Counted from the first letter of the stretch, positions 27,037-36,086 are shown. The stretch is DNA of 64,000 bases from an uncultured Alphaproteobacteria bacterium (GCA_902826695.1 CADEFU010000002.1:1-64000), one strand, 5' to 3'. A program made the numbers and translations. Notes: generated by a model not told the origin, from the letters alone.

Positions 27037-27357
27037 ATGCTCGACTGGATGACGTGGGAGCATATCTGGATCCTGATCGGGCTCATGGGTCAGGGCATCT
27101 TCATGTCGCGCATGGTGGTGCAGTGGTGGGCGAGCGAAAAAGCCGGACGCAGCGTGGTGCCGCTCGCTTTCTGGTACCTGAGCGTCGGCGGAAGCCTAAT
27201 CCTGCTTGCCTACGGCATTTTCAGGCGAGATCCCGTCATCATCTCGGGCCAAGCATTCGGGATAATTGTGTACGCCCGCAACCTGTACCTCATATTCGCT
27301 GAACGTTCTTCGGCGGGGGACGAGAACGGCGGCGAACCGCCTTCTGCCACAAAATAG
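27037..27357 (+). CDS. Lipid-A-disaccharide synthase N-terminal-domain membrane protein
   Basis: 106 residues with three membrane helices, matching the LpxB_N (LABN) domain alone: WEHIWILIGLMGQGIFMSRM, VQWWASEKAGRSVVPLAFW and a last helix before the polar tail. Stand-alone copies often sit beside GT2 genes and are thought to help move or use polyprenyl-linked sugars; this is unproven. ATG 27037 has an upstream AGG and follows the GT2 stop by one base; ATG 27025 is an alternative. Confidence 0.87.
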   Translation: MLDWMTWEHIWILIGLMGQGIFMSRMVVQWWASEKAGRSVVPLAFWYLSVGGSLILLAYGIFRRDPVIISGQAFGIIVYARNLYLIFAERSSAGDENGGEPPSATK

Positions 27358-27438
27358 CCACTTCTGATCCCCAGCTTGGCACTGGCGTCCGTAGGCTGGT
27401 AGGCTTACCGCCATAACTGGAGAGGTCACGAGGGTTTC

Positions 27439-27888
27439 ATGGGCAGAGGTTTGTCGGCGTTGAATATCATCCCGTTGTTGGTGTTTCCGCTCATTCTTTA
27501 CAATTTTGTCGTGCTGACCGGTATTGCGACCCCGGGGAACGTCAGTTCCTGGTTGGCCGGCCCGATCTTCACGGTCGGCATGTTCTCAGGCGACGCTTGG
27601 GGCGTTTCGTTTGCCGACGTGTTCATGGGGCTTAGCCTGCTTCTTCTGTTCGTCGAGATCGTGAAGTCGACGCGGACGGATGCGATGTCGATCATCAATC
27701 ACGGATTGTCGATGCTGCTGGCTGTCGTTTGCATCATACAATTCATCACGATGAACGGCTTCTCGAACTCGGTGTTCTTCATGCTAACGCTGATGACCAT
27801 CCTGGACGTGATCGCCGGGTTCACCGTTACGATCGTTGCCGCCAAGCGCGACTTTGGCGCGTCGGGCGGGATCGCCGGAACGCACTAA
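27439..27888 (+). CDS. Four-helix membrane protein of unknown function
   Basis: 149 residues with about four hydrophobic segments: IIPLLVFPLILYNFVVLTGI, VFMGLSLLLLFVEIV, INHGLSMLLAVVCIIQFIT, and FFMLTLMTILDVIAGFTVTI. No catalytic motif is visible and I do not recognise a named family. It follows the LABN gene by 81 bp on the same strand with a good ribosome site, and a terminator comes next, so it may be the last gene of the glycosylation unit. Confidence 0.8.
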   Translation: MGRGLSALNIIPLLVFPLILYNFVVLTGIATPGNVSSWLAGPIFTVGMFSGDAWGVSFADVFMGLSLLLLFVEIVKSTRTDAMSIINHGLSMLLAVVCIIQFITMNGFSNSVFFMLTLMTILDVIAGFTVTIVAAKRDFGASGGIAGTH

Positions 27889-27916
27889 CCTGGATAGGTT
27901 GTTGCTACGAATTGGG

Positions 27917-27950
27917 GCGCGCTCACTTGTGGGGCGCGCCCTTCTCTTTA
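27917..27950 (+). terminator. Terminator after the four-helix protein gene
   Basis: GGGCGCGC and GCGCGCCC form a perfect 8-bp stem around an eleven-base loop, followed by TTCTCTTT. The T-run is interrupted, but the hairpin is strong and well placed. Confidence 0.7.
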
Positions 27951-28139
27951 CATGAACAAGAAGAAGACGAACGTCAGGACGACGGAGCCGTTGAAAAATT
28001 TGCGCCAGAGATCGTCGTCGCGGCGGCGGCGCGGTGTCCTCTCGGTCGCGAAAATCGATTCCGCAAAGCGAAGCTGACCCAGCGTCGGCAACATCGGATT
28101 GACCCCATTGGCGGCGCGTGTCCCCAAATGGGACAGCAT
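27948..28139 (-). CDS. Small hypothetical protein with C-terminal hydrophobic tail
   Basis: 63 residues from ATG 28139, or 48 from ATG 28094, which has a weak GGGG ribosome site. It contains a basic stretch (TPRRRRDDDLWRKFF) followed by a hydrophobic end (NGSVVLTFVFFLFM), like a tail-anchored peptide. It is downstream of, and on the same strand as, the Rieske oxygenase gene. The other frames here look worse. I do not recognise it; it may be real or a chance frame. Confidence 0.4.
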   Translation of the reverse strand: MLSHLGTRAANGVNPMLPTLGQLRFAESIFATERTPRRRRDDDLWRKFFNGSVVLTFVFFLFM

Positions 28140-28197
28140 GCGCGCTCATCGATGGGGGCGTCGCAAGGGTGATGCCGACAGCGGAAATGCGGCAGCG

Positions 28198-29253
28198 TTA
28201 ACTGCGCCAGCGTAGCGTCGTCTCGGTGACCGGGTTTACGAAGGGGCGCTTGGTTGCCGTGGCTTCGGCCCACTCTTTCTTGAGGCGGTGATACCACATG
28301 GCCGGGACGTCGGCGTCTTGGATTAGCATGAGGCGCGGGTTGAACTTCAGGCCTTCTTGCTGAAGCGTCACCATGTTTCTGTCTTGGCCCAAGAAGACCC
28401 GGGCGACGTGCTGGGCGATCGGCTTGAAGGGCGTGATCCAAGGGATGTTCCAGAAGAACGTCTGGGTGACCTCGGTTTCGTCGGCGGTCAAAGGCGTGCA
28501 GGTCGTCAGGCCGACGACCTCGTTCCGGCCCGCCTTGATGTGTTCGACGCGGATGCCGGGGAGTTGGAATGAAATTTCGGTCGTTCGGTCGCCGCCCAAA
28601 AGCTTGTAAAGCGTCGAGTTGCTTGACGGTTTGTGGGTCACCATCGTGAAGCCGAGGTGCGAAGGCGCGTATTTCTTTGCCTTCGCGTGGATCGACTTCG
28701 CGGAACGCCACCACCAGGCTTTGTGCACGAAGGGCCCGTGCGCCGGGTCCATGAGGCCGACGACGGCGTGGTCGATCGCGCAGGGAAATTTTTGGGCTTC
28801 GATCAGCGTGGGTCGGGCACTCGCCGTCAGCGGAAGGGCTGGGACTGGTTCCTGCACCGCCGCGGTCGCGTCCTCGGGCATGTAGACCCAGATCAGACCG
28901 TTCTTTTCGGCGAGCGGGTACTTGCGGACATGGATCTTCGATGGCTCGACGCCTTCCTCACCGACGAGTGAGGGGATCATCGCGCATTGGCCCGAGGGCT
29001 TGAAGCGCCAGCCGTGGTAGGGGCACTCGACCGTGCCGTCGATCATTTGGCCTTTCGACAGCGGCACGCCGCGATGCGGGCACAGGTCGCGCAAGGCGAA
29101 GGCTTCGCCGTCGGGGGCCCGACCGAAGACGATGGGTTCGCCGAGGATTGTCTTGTGAACGAGGCGGTCCTGCTTCAGCGCTTGGCTGTGTAGCGCGAAG
29201 TACCAAAGATTGCGCAGGAACAACTCGGGCGATTTGGCGTCGGTTTGGCTCAT
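28198..29253 (-). CDS. Rieske non-heme iron oxygenase, alpha subunit-like (PAO/VanA-like)
   Basis: 351 residues. Rieske cluster motif CPHRGVPLSKG at about 58 and CPYHGWRF near 77. The mononuclear iron site is suggested by IDHAVVGLMDPAHGPFVH at about 160, with Asp and two His at family spacing. Such enzymes hydroxylate or demethylate aromatic or tetrapyrrole substrates and need a separate reductase; none is encoded nearby, though a small Rieske protein is at 11044. It diverges from the crotonase gene across 92 bp. The C-terminus reaches TETTLRWRS. Substrate unknown. Confidence 0.9.
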   Translation of the reverse strand: MSQTDAKSPELFLRNLWYFALHSQALKQDRLVHKTILGEPIVFGRAPDGEAFALRDLCPHRGVPLSKGQMIDGTVECPYHGWRFKPSGQCAMIPSLVGEEGVEPSKIHVRKYPLAEKNGLIWVYMPEDATAAVQEPVPALPLTASARPTLIEAQKFPCAIDHAVVGLMDPAHGPFVHKAWWWRSAKSIHAKAKKYAPSHLGFTMVTHKPSSNSTLYKLLGGDRTTEISFQLPGIRVEHIKAGRNEVVGLTTCTPLTADETEVTQTFFWNIPWITPFKPIAQHVARVFLGQDRNMVTLQQEGLKFNPRLMLIQDADVPAMWYHRLKKEWAEATATKRPFVNPVTETTLRWRS

Positions 29254-29345
29254 TTGCGCGGCACCATGCCAAAGCCTCGCGCAGCGTGCAAAGGCGGCAA
29301 ATCGCGCTAAAGTGAACGGCGTTCGCTACTCAAAGGCTTCCTCAC

Positions 29346-30149
29346 ATGAATCCTCCCGATCTGGCGCATTTGACCTATGAGCGCAAAGGCCACCTGGCAC
29401 TTGTTACGCTGAACCGGCCCGAGGTGCGCAACGCGCTGAATGCGCGTGCCTATGCGGACGTCGAGGGGGTGTTCCGGCATATCCAAAGTGACGGTGACGT
29501 TCGCGCTGTTGTGTTGACGGGGGCCGATCCCGCGTTCTGTTCGGGCGAAGACGTCAAGCAGATGATGACCGGGCCGCAGCGCGAGCAGTCGCAGGCGCGC
29601 CTTGTGTCCGTGCGGCCGCGGCTGACGCCGGCAGCGGAGGCGGTGCTTGAGTGCGACCGGCCGATCATTGCCGCGGTCAACGGCACGGCGGTCGGGTGGG
29701 GGATGGAGTTGGCGTTGTTTGCGGACATCCGGATCGCGTCGGAGAAGGCGCAATTCGGCGAGATTTTCATCAAGCGCGGGCTTGTGACCGATGTCGGCGG
29801 CATGATGATCTTGCCGCGGCTTGTCGGACCGGCCAAGGCGGCCGAGCTTCTCTTCACCGGTGACATCATCGGGGCGGCTGAAGCGGAGCGGATTGGGCTT
29901 GTTTCAAAGGTGGTGCCGCATGGCGAGCTTCTGCCGGCGGCGCTGGCGCTTGGCGAACGGATCGCCGCCAATCCGCCTTTGGCGCTGCGGTACATGAAGG
30001 ACGGGATGCGGCGCGCCTCGATGCGCGATGCGCGTGAGTTTGGCAGCTGGGTTTCGGGTGCTCTCGGGCGGCTGTTTCAGACAGAGGATCATCGCGAAGG
30101 GGTTGCGAGTTTTCTCGAGAAGCGCGCGCCGCAGTTTAAAGGGCGATAG
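29346..30149 (+). CDS. Crotonase-fold enoyl-CoA hydratase/isomerase with altered active site
   Basis: 267 residues with crotonase motifs: FCSGED oxyanion loop at about 69, and GWGMELALFADIRIA near 117, retaining the first catalytic glutamate. The segment that carries the second glutamate in classic hydratases (QPEILLG...PGAGG) reads GEIFIKRGLVTDVGG here: by ungapped alignment that glutamate becomes Phe and an Asp stands before VGG. An Asp at this place is seen in isomerase-type members, so simple hydration is doubtful. The stop abuts the ATG of the next gene, giving a tight pair. It belongs to CoA metabolism; substrate unknown. Confidence 0.88.
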   Translation: MNPPDLAHLTYERKGHLALVTLNRPEVRNALNARAYADVEGVFRHIQSDGDVRAVVLTGADPAFCSGEDVKQMMTGPQREQSQARLVSVRPRLTPAAEAVLECDRPIIAAVNGTAVGWGMELALFADIRIASEKAQFGEIFIKRGLVTDVGGMMILPRLVGPAKAAELLFTGDIIGAAEAERIGLVSKVVPHGELLPAALALGERIAANPPLALRYMKDGMRRASMRDAREFGSWVSGALGRLFQTEDHREGVASFLEKRAPQFKGR

Positions 30150-30485
30150 ATGGCACTTTTCTTCGATCAGGCTTGGTTTGATGCGCGGCTTAAGGAGCTG
30201 GGCGCTACGCGCGAAGATATTGCGCGCTTGTTGAAGCTCTCATCGGATCAGGTGGCGGAGCTTTGGAAGGATCAGCGGGAACTGCGAGGGGTCGACGTGC
30301 AGGCGCTTGCGCGGTTTTTGAAGGCGACAGTGGCTGAGGTTGCCGATCGCGCCGGGATTTCAACGCCAGTGCCGGTGCAGCCTGGCGATATAGAGTCGCG
30401 GCTTGAAGAGATGAACGAAAGATTGACTCGGATTGAGCGGATGATTGTGGAGCTGAAGGCGCTCGTCCTGACGCCGCGTTCGTGA
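30150..30485 (+). CDS. Small XRE-family helix-turn-helix protein with coiled-coil tail
   Basis: 111 residues. An HTH of the Cro/C1 type spans about 15-70 (LGATREDIARLLKLSSDQVAEL, LARFLKATVAEVADRAG, given in parts), then a proline-rich linker and a short amphipathic helix (IESRLEEMNERLTRIERMIVEL) that should form a coiled coil. The ATG directly touches the stop of the crotonase gene, so the two are co-expressed. It may regulate that gene or the divergent oxygenase. No ligand domain is present. Confidence 0.8.
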   Translation: MALFFDQAWFDARLKELGATREDIARLLKLSSDQVAELWKDQRELRGVDVQALARFLKATVAEVADRAGISTPVPVQPGDIESRLEEMNERLTRIERMIVELKALVLTPRS

Positions 30486-30505
30486 GGTTTTACCAAAGGA
30501 ACAAC

Positions 30506-30584
30506 GCGCCGGTCACAACTCCTCTACCGAAAAGGCCGCGCTCCCCAAGCCTTGAGCGGGAGGTGGTTGCGACCGGCGCTTTTC
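30506..30584. other. Structured intergenic element (strong long-range hairpin)
   Basis: GCGCCGGTCaCAAC (30506-30519) pairs with GTTGcGACCGGCGC (30566-30579): 13 of 14 positions complementary. Inside, CCTC/GAGG and CGCTC/GAGCG add further stems. On the + strand the outer stem is followed by TTTT. It could be a branched terminator of the XRE gene, a leader of the EAL gene about 215 bp downstream, or a small RNA. I do not match it to a known family. The alternative small minus-strand frame over it is unconvincing. Confidence 0.5.
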
Positions 30585-30615
30585 GACGCGTTCCGAAAAC
30601 GCCGTACGCGTCGAA
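30582..30615. repeat. Perfect 9-bp inverted repeat next to the structured element
   Basis: TTCGACGCG (30582-30590) and CGCGTCGAA (30607-30615) are exact reverse complements with a 16-base spacer. It adjoins the structured element directly. The rest of the intergenic stretch up to the EAL gene (about 30616-30797) shows no gene and no clear motif. Confidence 0.5.
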
Positions 30616-30797
30616 TTGAAACAGAATGGGCGGAGGCCCCGCAGTTTCGAAGGGCGAACACGCAGGTCGCATGCCATTGCGATGGGTCGACTCTGTTTAA
30701 GCTTAACGAGGGCTTTCAGACGCCGAATTCTGCTCCGGCATGGGCGAAGTTCCCGGTTTCTTAAAGGGTGGTGCCTTAGATTTTGGCACGAGGGCAC

Positions 30798-32543
30798 GTG
30801 GCGGAAACCGTTTCGTGCACCGATTTGGGTGGGGCAAATCCAGTGGCTGTTTTCAATCGCCGTCAGGCTAATTCCGTTCAGAAACTTGCCGAACTCGGTG
30901 AGGCCGAGCGGTTGCGTCTTGCGCTCGCGGCTGCGGGCGACGTCGTTTACGACTGGACGCCTGCCGATGGCCGTATGGTTTGGTCCGGCGATCCGAGTGC
31001 GCACTTCGGCTGCGGGGTTGCGGATCTTTACAACAGCGATGCGTCGTTCCATTCGCTCATCGATCAAGACGCTGTTGAGGCGCGGCTTCGGATGGTGCTT
31101 TCGCCGCCGTCCGACGGGGGTACGTTCCGCCTGGAATACGCGATGAAGACGAACGCGGCGCCGGTTTGGGTCGAGGAATTCGGCGTGTGTCTGCCCGACG
31201 TGAACGGTCAGGCGGAGCGCATCGTCGGCGTGGTGCGCAATGTGACGGAGCGCAAGTTGCGCGAAGAGCATCTGTCGTGGGCTGCAAGCTACGACGAGAT
31301 GACGGGGCATTTGAACCGCATGCGGCTGCGCGAGCGGCTGGCGCATCATCTGGAACTCAAGCCTGCGGCGGAGCGCGAGCCGGCTGGTTACTGTGTGGCG
31401 GCGATCGACGACTTGGCCGTTATCAACGAGACCTACGGGTTTGACGTTGCCGACGAAGTGATCGTGGCGGTAGGGCGACGGCTGGCGGAAGCTGTCGGCA
31501 AAGACGGCGTGGTCGGGCGAACAGCGGGCAACAAGTTTGGTTTGATTCTGGAGCGTTGCACGGCGAGCAATATGGCCGATCGGGCCGCCGGCTTGCGTGA
31601 AGCGGTTCGCGCCCGCGTGATCCCGACGCGGGGTGGCGCGGTCAGCGTCAGCGTCTCGATGGGCGTCGTTGCGCTGCCGCAAGACGCGCGCAACAGCCAA
31701 GAGGCGATGGCGCGGGCGGAAGAGGCACTCGATCGCGCGAAGGCGCACGGGCGCGACAACTATGCGGCGTATTCGCATTCGCCGCAGCGCGAGTCGCTGC
31801 GTAAACGGACGGTGGCAATCGGCGACCAGATCATCAACGCGCTGAGCGAGAACCGCGTGGTGCTGGCCTATCAGTCGATCGTGGACACGAAGAATACGGA
31901 AGCGGTTGCGCATGAATGTCTGGTGCGAATCTCGCGGCCGGATGGGCAGATCATCGCCGCCGGCGACTTCGTTCCGGTTGCCGAACAGCTTGGGCTGGTG
32001 CGCAGGCTTGATCGGCGAGTGTTGGAGCTTTCGATCGCGACGTTGAAAAAGTACAAGGGTGCGCGGTTGTCGTTGAATGTATCGGGTATGACGGCGAGCG
32101 ACCGGCCGACGCTTGAAGCGTTTGTGGCCTATCTCGAAGCGCACACGGATGTGGTGCCGCGGCTGATCGTCGAGTTGACCGAAACGGCCGCGCTGATCGA
32201 CATCGAAGAGAGTATGCGTTTCGTCAGCCGGGTGCGTGCGTTGGGCGCGAAGGTGGCGATCGACGATTTCGGCGCCGGCTATACGTCGTTCCGCAATCTC
32301 CAGGCGCTCAAAGTCGACATGGTCAAGATCGACGGGTCGTTCGTAAAGGGCATGGCGGACAACCGCGACAATCAGATTTTCGTGCGGACGCTTGTCGATT
32401 TGGCGAAGAACTTCAATCTCGAGACGGTTGCCGAGTGGGTGTCGGATCCGCGCGAGGCCGACATTCTTCGCGCTTTCGGCGTGGACTATCTGCAGGGCTT
32501 TTTGTACTCGAAGCCCGAAACGCGCGAGCCCTGGACGAACTGA
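30798..32543 (+). CDS. PAS - degenerate GGDEF - EAL cyclic-di-GMP phosphodiesterase
   Basis: About 581 residues from GTG 30798; TTG 30783 and GTG 30843 are alternatives. A PAS-like sensor (to about 150) is followed by a GGDEF domain whose signature is TAGNKFG, so cyclase activity is unlikely. The EAL domain keeps its metal and catalytic set: AHECLVRI (EAL position), LNVSG, ELTET, IDDFGAGYTSF, VKIDGSFV, ETVAEWV and LQGFLYS. It should cleave c-di-GMP to pGpG in the cytosol, with the GGDEF part perhaps binding GTP as a regulator. No transmembrane segment is seen. The mapped target process is unknown. Confidence 0.87.
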   Translation: MAETVSCTDLGGANPVAVFNRRQANSVQKLAELGEAERLRLALAAAGDVVYDWTPADGRMVWSGDPSAHFGCGVADLYNSDASFHSLIDQDAVEARLRMVLSPPSDGGTFRLEYAMKTNAAPVWVEEFGVCLPDVNGQAERIVGVVRNVTERKLREEHLSWAASYDEMTGHLNRMRLRERLAHHLELKPAAEREPAGYCVAAIDDLAVINETYGFDVADEVIVAVGRRLAEAVGKDGVVGRTAGNKFGLILERCTASNMADRAAGLREAVRARVIPTRGGAVSVSVSMGVVALPQDARNSQEAMARAEEALDRAKAHGRDNYAAYSHSPQRESLRKRTVAIGDQIINALSENRVVLAYQSIVDTKNTEAVAHECLVRISRPDGQIIAAGDFVPVAEQLGLVRRLDRRVLELSIATLKKYKGARLSLNVSGMTASDRPTLEAFVAYLEAHTDVVPRLIVELTETAALIDIEESMRFVSRVRALGAKVAIDDFGAGYTSFRNLQALKVDMVKIDGSFVKGMADNRDNQIFVRTLVDLAKNFNLETVAEWVSDPREADILRAFGVDYLQGFLYSKPETREPWTN

Positions 32544-32585
32544 CGCACATGCAATTGGCGGCGCGGTGGCTACAACGCGCCAGCC

Positions 32586-32951
32586 ATGACCACATCGTTC
32601 CAACAGCGTTCCGTTTGGGGTGCCTTAAAACGCGGCTTCTTTGGCCGTTGCCCACAGTGTGGGGAAGGCGCTTTGTTTAGCGGATATCTCAAAGTCGTTC
32701 CCGCTTGCGGCACCTGCTCGCTTGAGTTGGGGCAGTATCGATCGGACGACGGGCCCGCCTATTTCACGATCGTGATCGTTGGACATGTGTTCATCGCGCC
32801 GCTGCTTTTCAGCAGCGCGGTGCTTACGTGGCCGCTCGAATGGGTGCTTGGGTTGTTCTTGTCCGGGATCGCGATCCTCTCGCTTTTGCTGCTGCCGCGT
32901 GTGAAGGGCGCGTTCGTTGCCGTGCAGTGGGCGATTGGAGATCGTGGCTAA
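32586..32951 (+). CDS. DUF983 zinc-ribbon membrane protein
   Basis: 121 residues. RGFFGRCPQCGEGALFSGYL at about 16 and VPACGTCSLELGQYRSDDGP hold two CxxC pairs, likely a zinc site, followed by two membrane helices (FTIVIVGHVFIAPLLFSSAVL and VLGLFLSGIAILSLLLLP). This is the DUF983 pattern, common in Alphaproteobacteria and of unknown function. It follows the EAL gene by 42 bp on the same strand. Confidence 0.88.
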   Translation: MTTSFQQRSVWGALKRGFFGRCPQCGEGALFSGYLKVVPACGTCSLELGQYRSDDGPAYFTIVIVGHVFIAPLLFSSAVLTWPLEWVLGLFLSGIAILSLLLLPRVKGAFVAVQWAIGDRG

Positions 32952-33025
32952 GCGGGGCATGGGCTGGCGCACGTGTAGTGCGGGCTGCTAAGACACGCGG
33001 CCATCTAAGCGAAGAGGGATATTCT

Positions 33026-33412
33026 ATGATCGGCTATCTGACGTTGGGAACGAACGACATCGAGCGGGCGCGCAAATTCTACGACGGCGTGTTCGGCGAA
33101 ATCGGAGGCAAGCGCGGTTGGGACAATGACCGCATGACGGGCTGGACGAACGGCAAGGGCCCGCAAATCATGGTCATTAAGCCTCATGACGGGAAGGCCG
33201 CGTCGGCCGGCAACGGTACGATGATCGCGCTTGCGGTCGGCTCACCGGACGAGGTGAAGAAGGTGCATGCGAAGGCGACCGCGCTTGGCGGCAAGGACGA
33301 GGGCGCGCCAGGGTTCAGGCCAGCTGAGGCGAATAGCGGCTTCTACGGCGGCTATTTCCGCGATCTCGACGGCAACAAGTTCGTCGCGTTCTGCATGGTG
33401 CCGAAAGGCTAG
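33026..33412 (+). CDS. VOC-family (glyoxalase/bleomycin resistance-like) protein
   Basis: 128 residues, a single VOC domain: MIGYLTLGTNDIERARKFYDG at the start and GGYFRDLDGNKFVAFCMV at the end. ATG 33026 has a GAAGAGGG ribosome site; longer frames upstream overlap DUF983. It may bind a metal and a small ligand, but the expected metal residues are not clear enough to claim enzyme activity. The stop lies base-to-base with the convergent pentapeptide gene. Confidence 0.86.
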   Translation: MIGYLTLGTNDIERARKFYDGVFGEIGGKRGWDNDRMTGWTNGKGPQIMVIKPHDGKAASAGNGTMIALAVGSPDEVKKVHAKATALGGKDEGAPGFRPAEANSGFYGGYFRDLDGNKFVAFCMVPKG

Positions 33413-33958
33413 CTAGTACGGACACCAGGGCCGGCCGACGCCTGGCGGCAACTTCGTGTTGCCGTCGGCGCAGGCGGCTTGGACCTGAGAGGTCGAGATG
33501 CTCTTGGCCTTGGATAGATCGGTGCCCTGAAGTTGGGCGCCGACGAAGTGGGCGCCGGTGAAGTCGGCGCCTTCTAGTTTCGCACCCGCGAGCCAAGCCC
33601 AATTGAGCCACGCGCCACGGAAGTCGGCGCCGCGAAGGTCGGCACCTTGCATCTGGGCGCCCGAGAGGTTCGCGTAGCGGAACGTGCCCTTTGATAGGTT
33701 CGCGTTGTTGAGCTGGGCGCCGGCGAGATTGGCGCCGTCGAAGTTTGCGCCGGACAGGTTTGCTTCGTTCAGAATTGCGAGTTGAAAGAAGCGGTCTTCG
33801 AAATTCGAGTTCGACAGATCGCAGCGGATGCACTCGGAGAAGTTCTGCAGGTTGCGCGCCCGGGCGACGTCTTTCGGGTTGGCCGCTAGGGTGGCATGCG
33901 CCGTGGCGAAGGCCGCCAGCGCAAGAGCAATGGCAGGCAGCAGCTTGGGCACGGTCAT
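33413..33958 (-). CDS. Exported pentapeptide-repeat protein
   Basis: 181 residues from ATG 33958 (GGAG seven bases upstream). A signal peptide (MTVPKLLPAIALALAAFATA) is followed by a cysteine pair (CIRCDLS) and about fifteen A(D/N)LXX-type repeats (LSGANFDGANLAGAQLNNAN and on), which fold as a right-handed beta helix. A short C-terminus contains two cysteines (AACADG, PWCPY) that could form a disulfide in the periplasm. Function unknown; DNA-mimic roles known for cytosolic relatives do not fit an exported protein. Confidence 0.87.
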   Translation of the reverse strand: MTVPKLLPAIALALAAFATAHATLAANPKDVARARNLQNFSECIRCDLSNSNFEDRFFQLAILNEANLSGANFDGANLAGAQLNNANLSKGTFRYANLSGAQMQGADLRGADFRGAWLNWAWLAGAKLEGADFTGAHFVGAQLQGTDLSKAKSISTSQVQAACADGNTKLPPGVGRPWCPY

Positions 33959-34045
33959 GGTGGAACTCCGAAAGGAAGCCACAACATGATTAGCCACCCC
34001 AACTCTTGCAAGCGGATGTGGCGACAGGGGACGTAGCGGAATGCG

Positions 34046-34654
34046 CTACTTGCGGCTGGCGAGTTCGTCGAGCTGGCGGCGCATCGCTTCGATCTGCGCC
34101 TTCAGGTCGGCGATTTCTTCGTCACTTTCCTGGCCGTTCTGGCCCGTGCCGTTGGCCGTGTCGCCGGGTTGGTCGTCGCGGGTTTTCATGAGCGCGCCGA
34201 AGGGCGTGAACATGCGGATGGCGCGTTCGAACATCTGCATGTTCTGGCGGGTGATTGCTTCGAATTCCTTCAGCATGCCCTTGCCGCCGAACGCGGAGGT
34301 CAGCTGCTCGCGGATGCGCTCGTGGTTCTTGGAGAGCGAGTCCATGCTCATGTTCAGGTAACCGGGCACAAGCGCCTGCATGCTGTCGCCGTAAAAGCGG
34401 ATCAGCTGACGCAGAAACTGGATCGGAAGAAGCTGCTGGCCGCCTTTACCCTCTTCCTCGAAGATGATCTGGGTGAGGACGGAACGGGTGATGTCTTCGC
34501 CGGTCTTGGCATCGTAGACGTTGAACTCGTGGCCGTGCTTGACCATGTCGGCCAGGTGGTCGAGCGTCACGTAGCTGGACGTCGCGGTGTTGTAGAGCCG
34601 CCGGTTCGCGTACTTCTTGATTGTGATCGGCTCGCTGCTTGGAGCTGCTGTCAT
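34046..34654 (-). CDS. phaR: Polyhydroxyalkanoate synthesis repressor PhaR
   Basis: 202 residues. The N-terminal PHB/PHA accumulation regulator DNA-binding domain is recognisable from ITIKKYANRRLYNTATSSYV and LDHLADMVKHGHEFNVYDAK; then the PHB-binding region and a C-terminal coiled coil (EEIADLKAQIEAMRRQLDEL). PhaR binds DNA until PHB granules titrate it, then lets phasin and synthesis genes be expressed. It diverges from phaA; a perfect palindrome lies 50 bp upstream of its start. No phaC or phasin gene is within the window. Confidence 0.95.
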   Translation of the reverse strand: MTAAPSSEPITIKKYANRRLYNTATSSYVTLDHLADMVKHGHEFNVYDAKTGEDITRSVLTQIIFEEEGKGGQQLLPIQFLRQLIRFYGDSMQALVPGYLNMSMDSLSKNHERIREQLTSAFGGKGMLKEFEAITRQNMQMFERAIRMFTPFGALMKTRDDQPGDTANGTGQNGQESDEEIADLKAQIEAMRRQLDELASRK

Positions 34655-34703
34655 CGGAAGCCTCGGAAGAAAAGTGCGGTGAGATGCTGCGCCGCAATCG
34701 CAC

Positions 34704-34721
34704 TTATGCTGCGCAGCATAA
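34704..34721. promoter_or_regulatory. Perfect 18-bp palindrome, probable PhaR operator
   Basis: TTATGCTGCGCAGCATAA is its own reverse complement. Its CTGC...GCAG core matches the half-sites described for PhaR in other Alphaproteobacteria, as far as I recall them. A partial copy (TGCTGCGCCGCA) is at about 34685. It sits between phaR and phaA, so PhaR may control both. Assignment is by position and pattern. Confidence 0.75.
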
Positions 34722-34859
34722 TACGCCGGTTGGCGGGAATTTCCTACCGCAGATGCGTTAAAGGACGGCTGCCGTCGTTCAATTCTGCCTCACAAATCGG
34801 CCGAACGGCTTGGCTACGCCGGTCCGGCCATGCCAATGTCAGCGTTAACAAGGTCCTAA

Positions 34860-36065
<1,206 letters not shown>

Positions 36066-36086
36066 GAAAACAAACGGGAGGAATAC

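Noticed and set aside
30490-30672. 60-residue minus-strand frame ending GVVTGALFLW
   Set aside because: No ribosome site, odd composition, and it overlaps the hairpin element that better explains the sequence.
30513-32603. Long minus-strand frame (about 696 residues) opposite the EAL gene
   Set aside because: Arg/His-rich antisense shadow in GC-rich DNA; the + strand gene has clear domain motifs.
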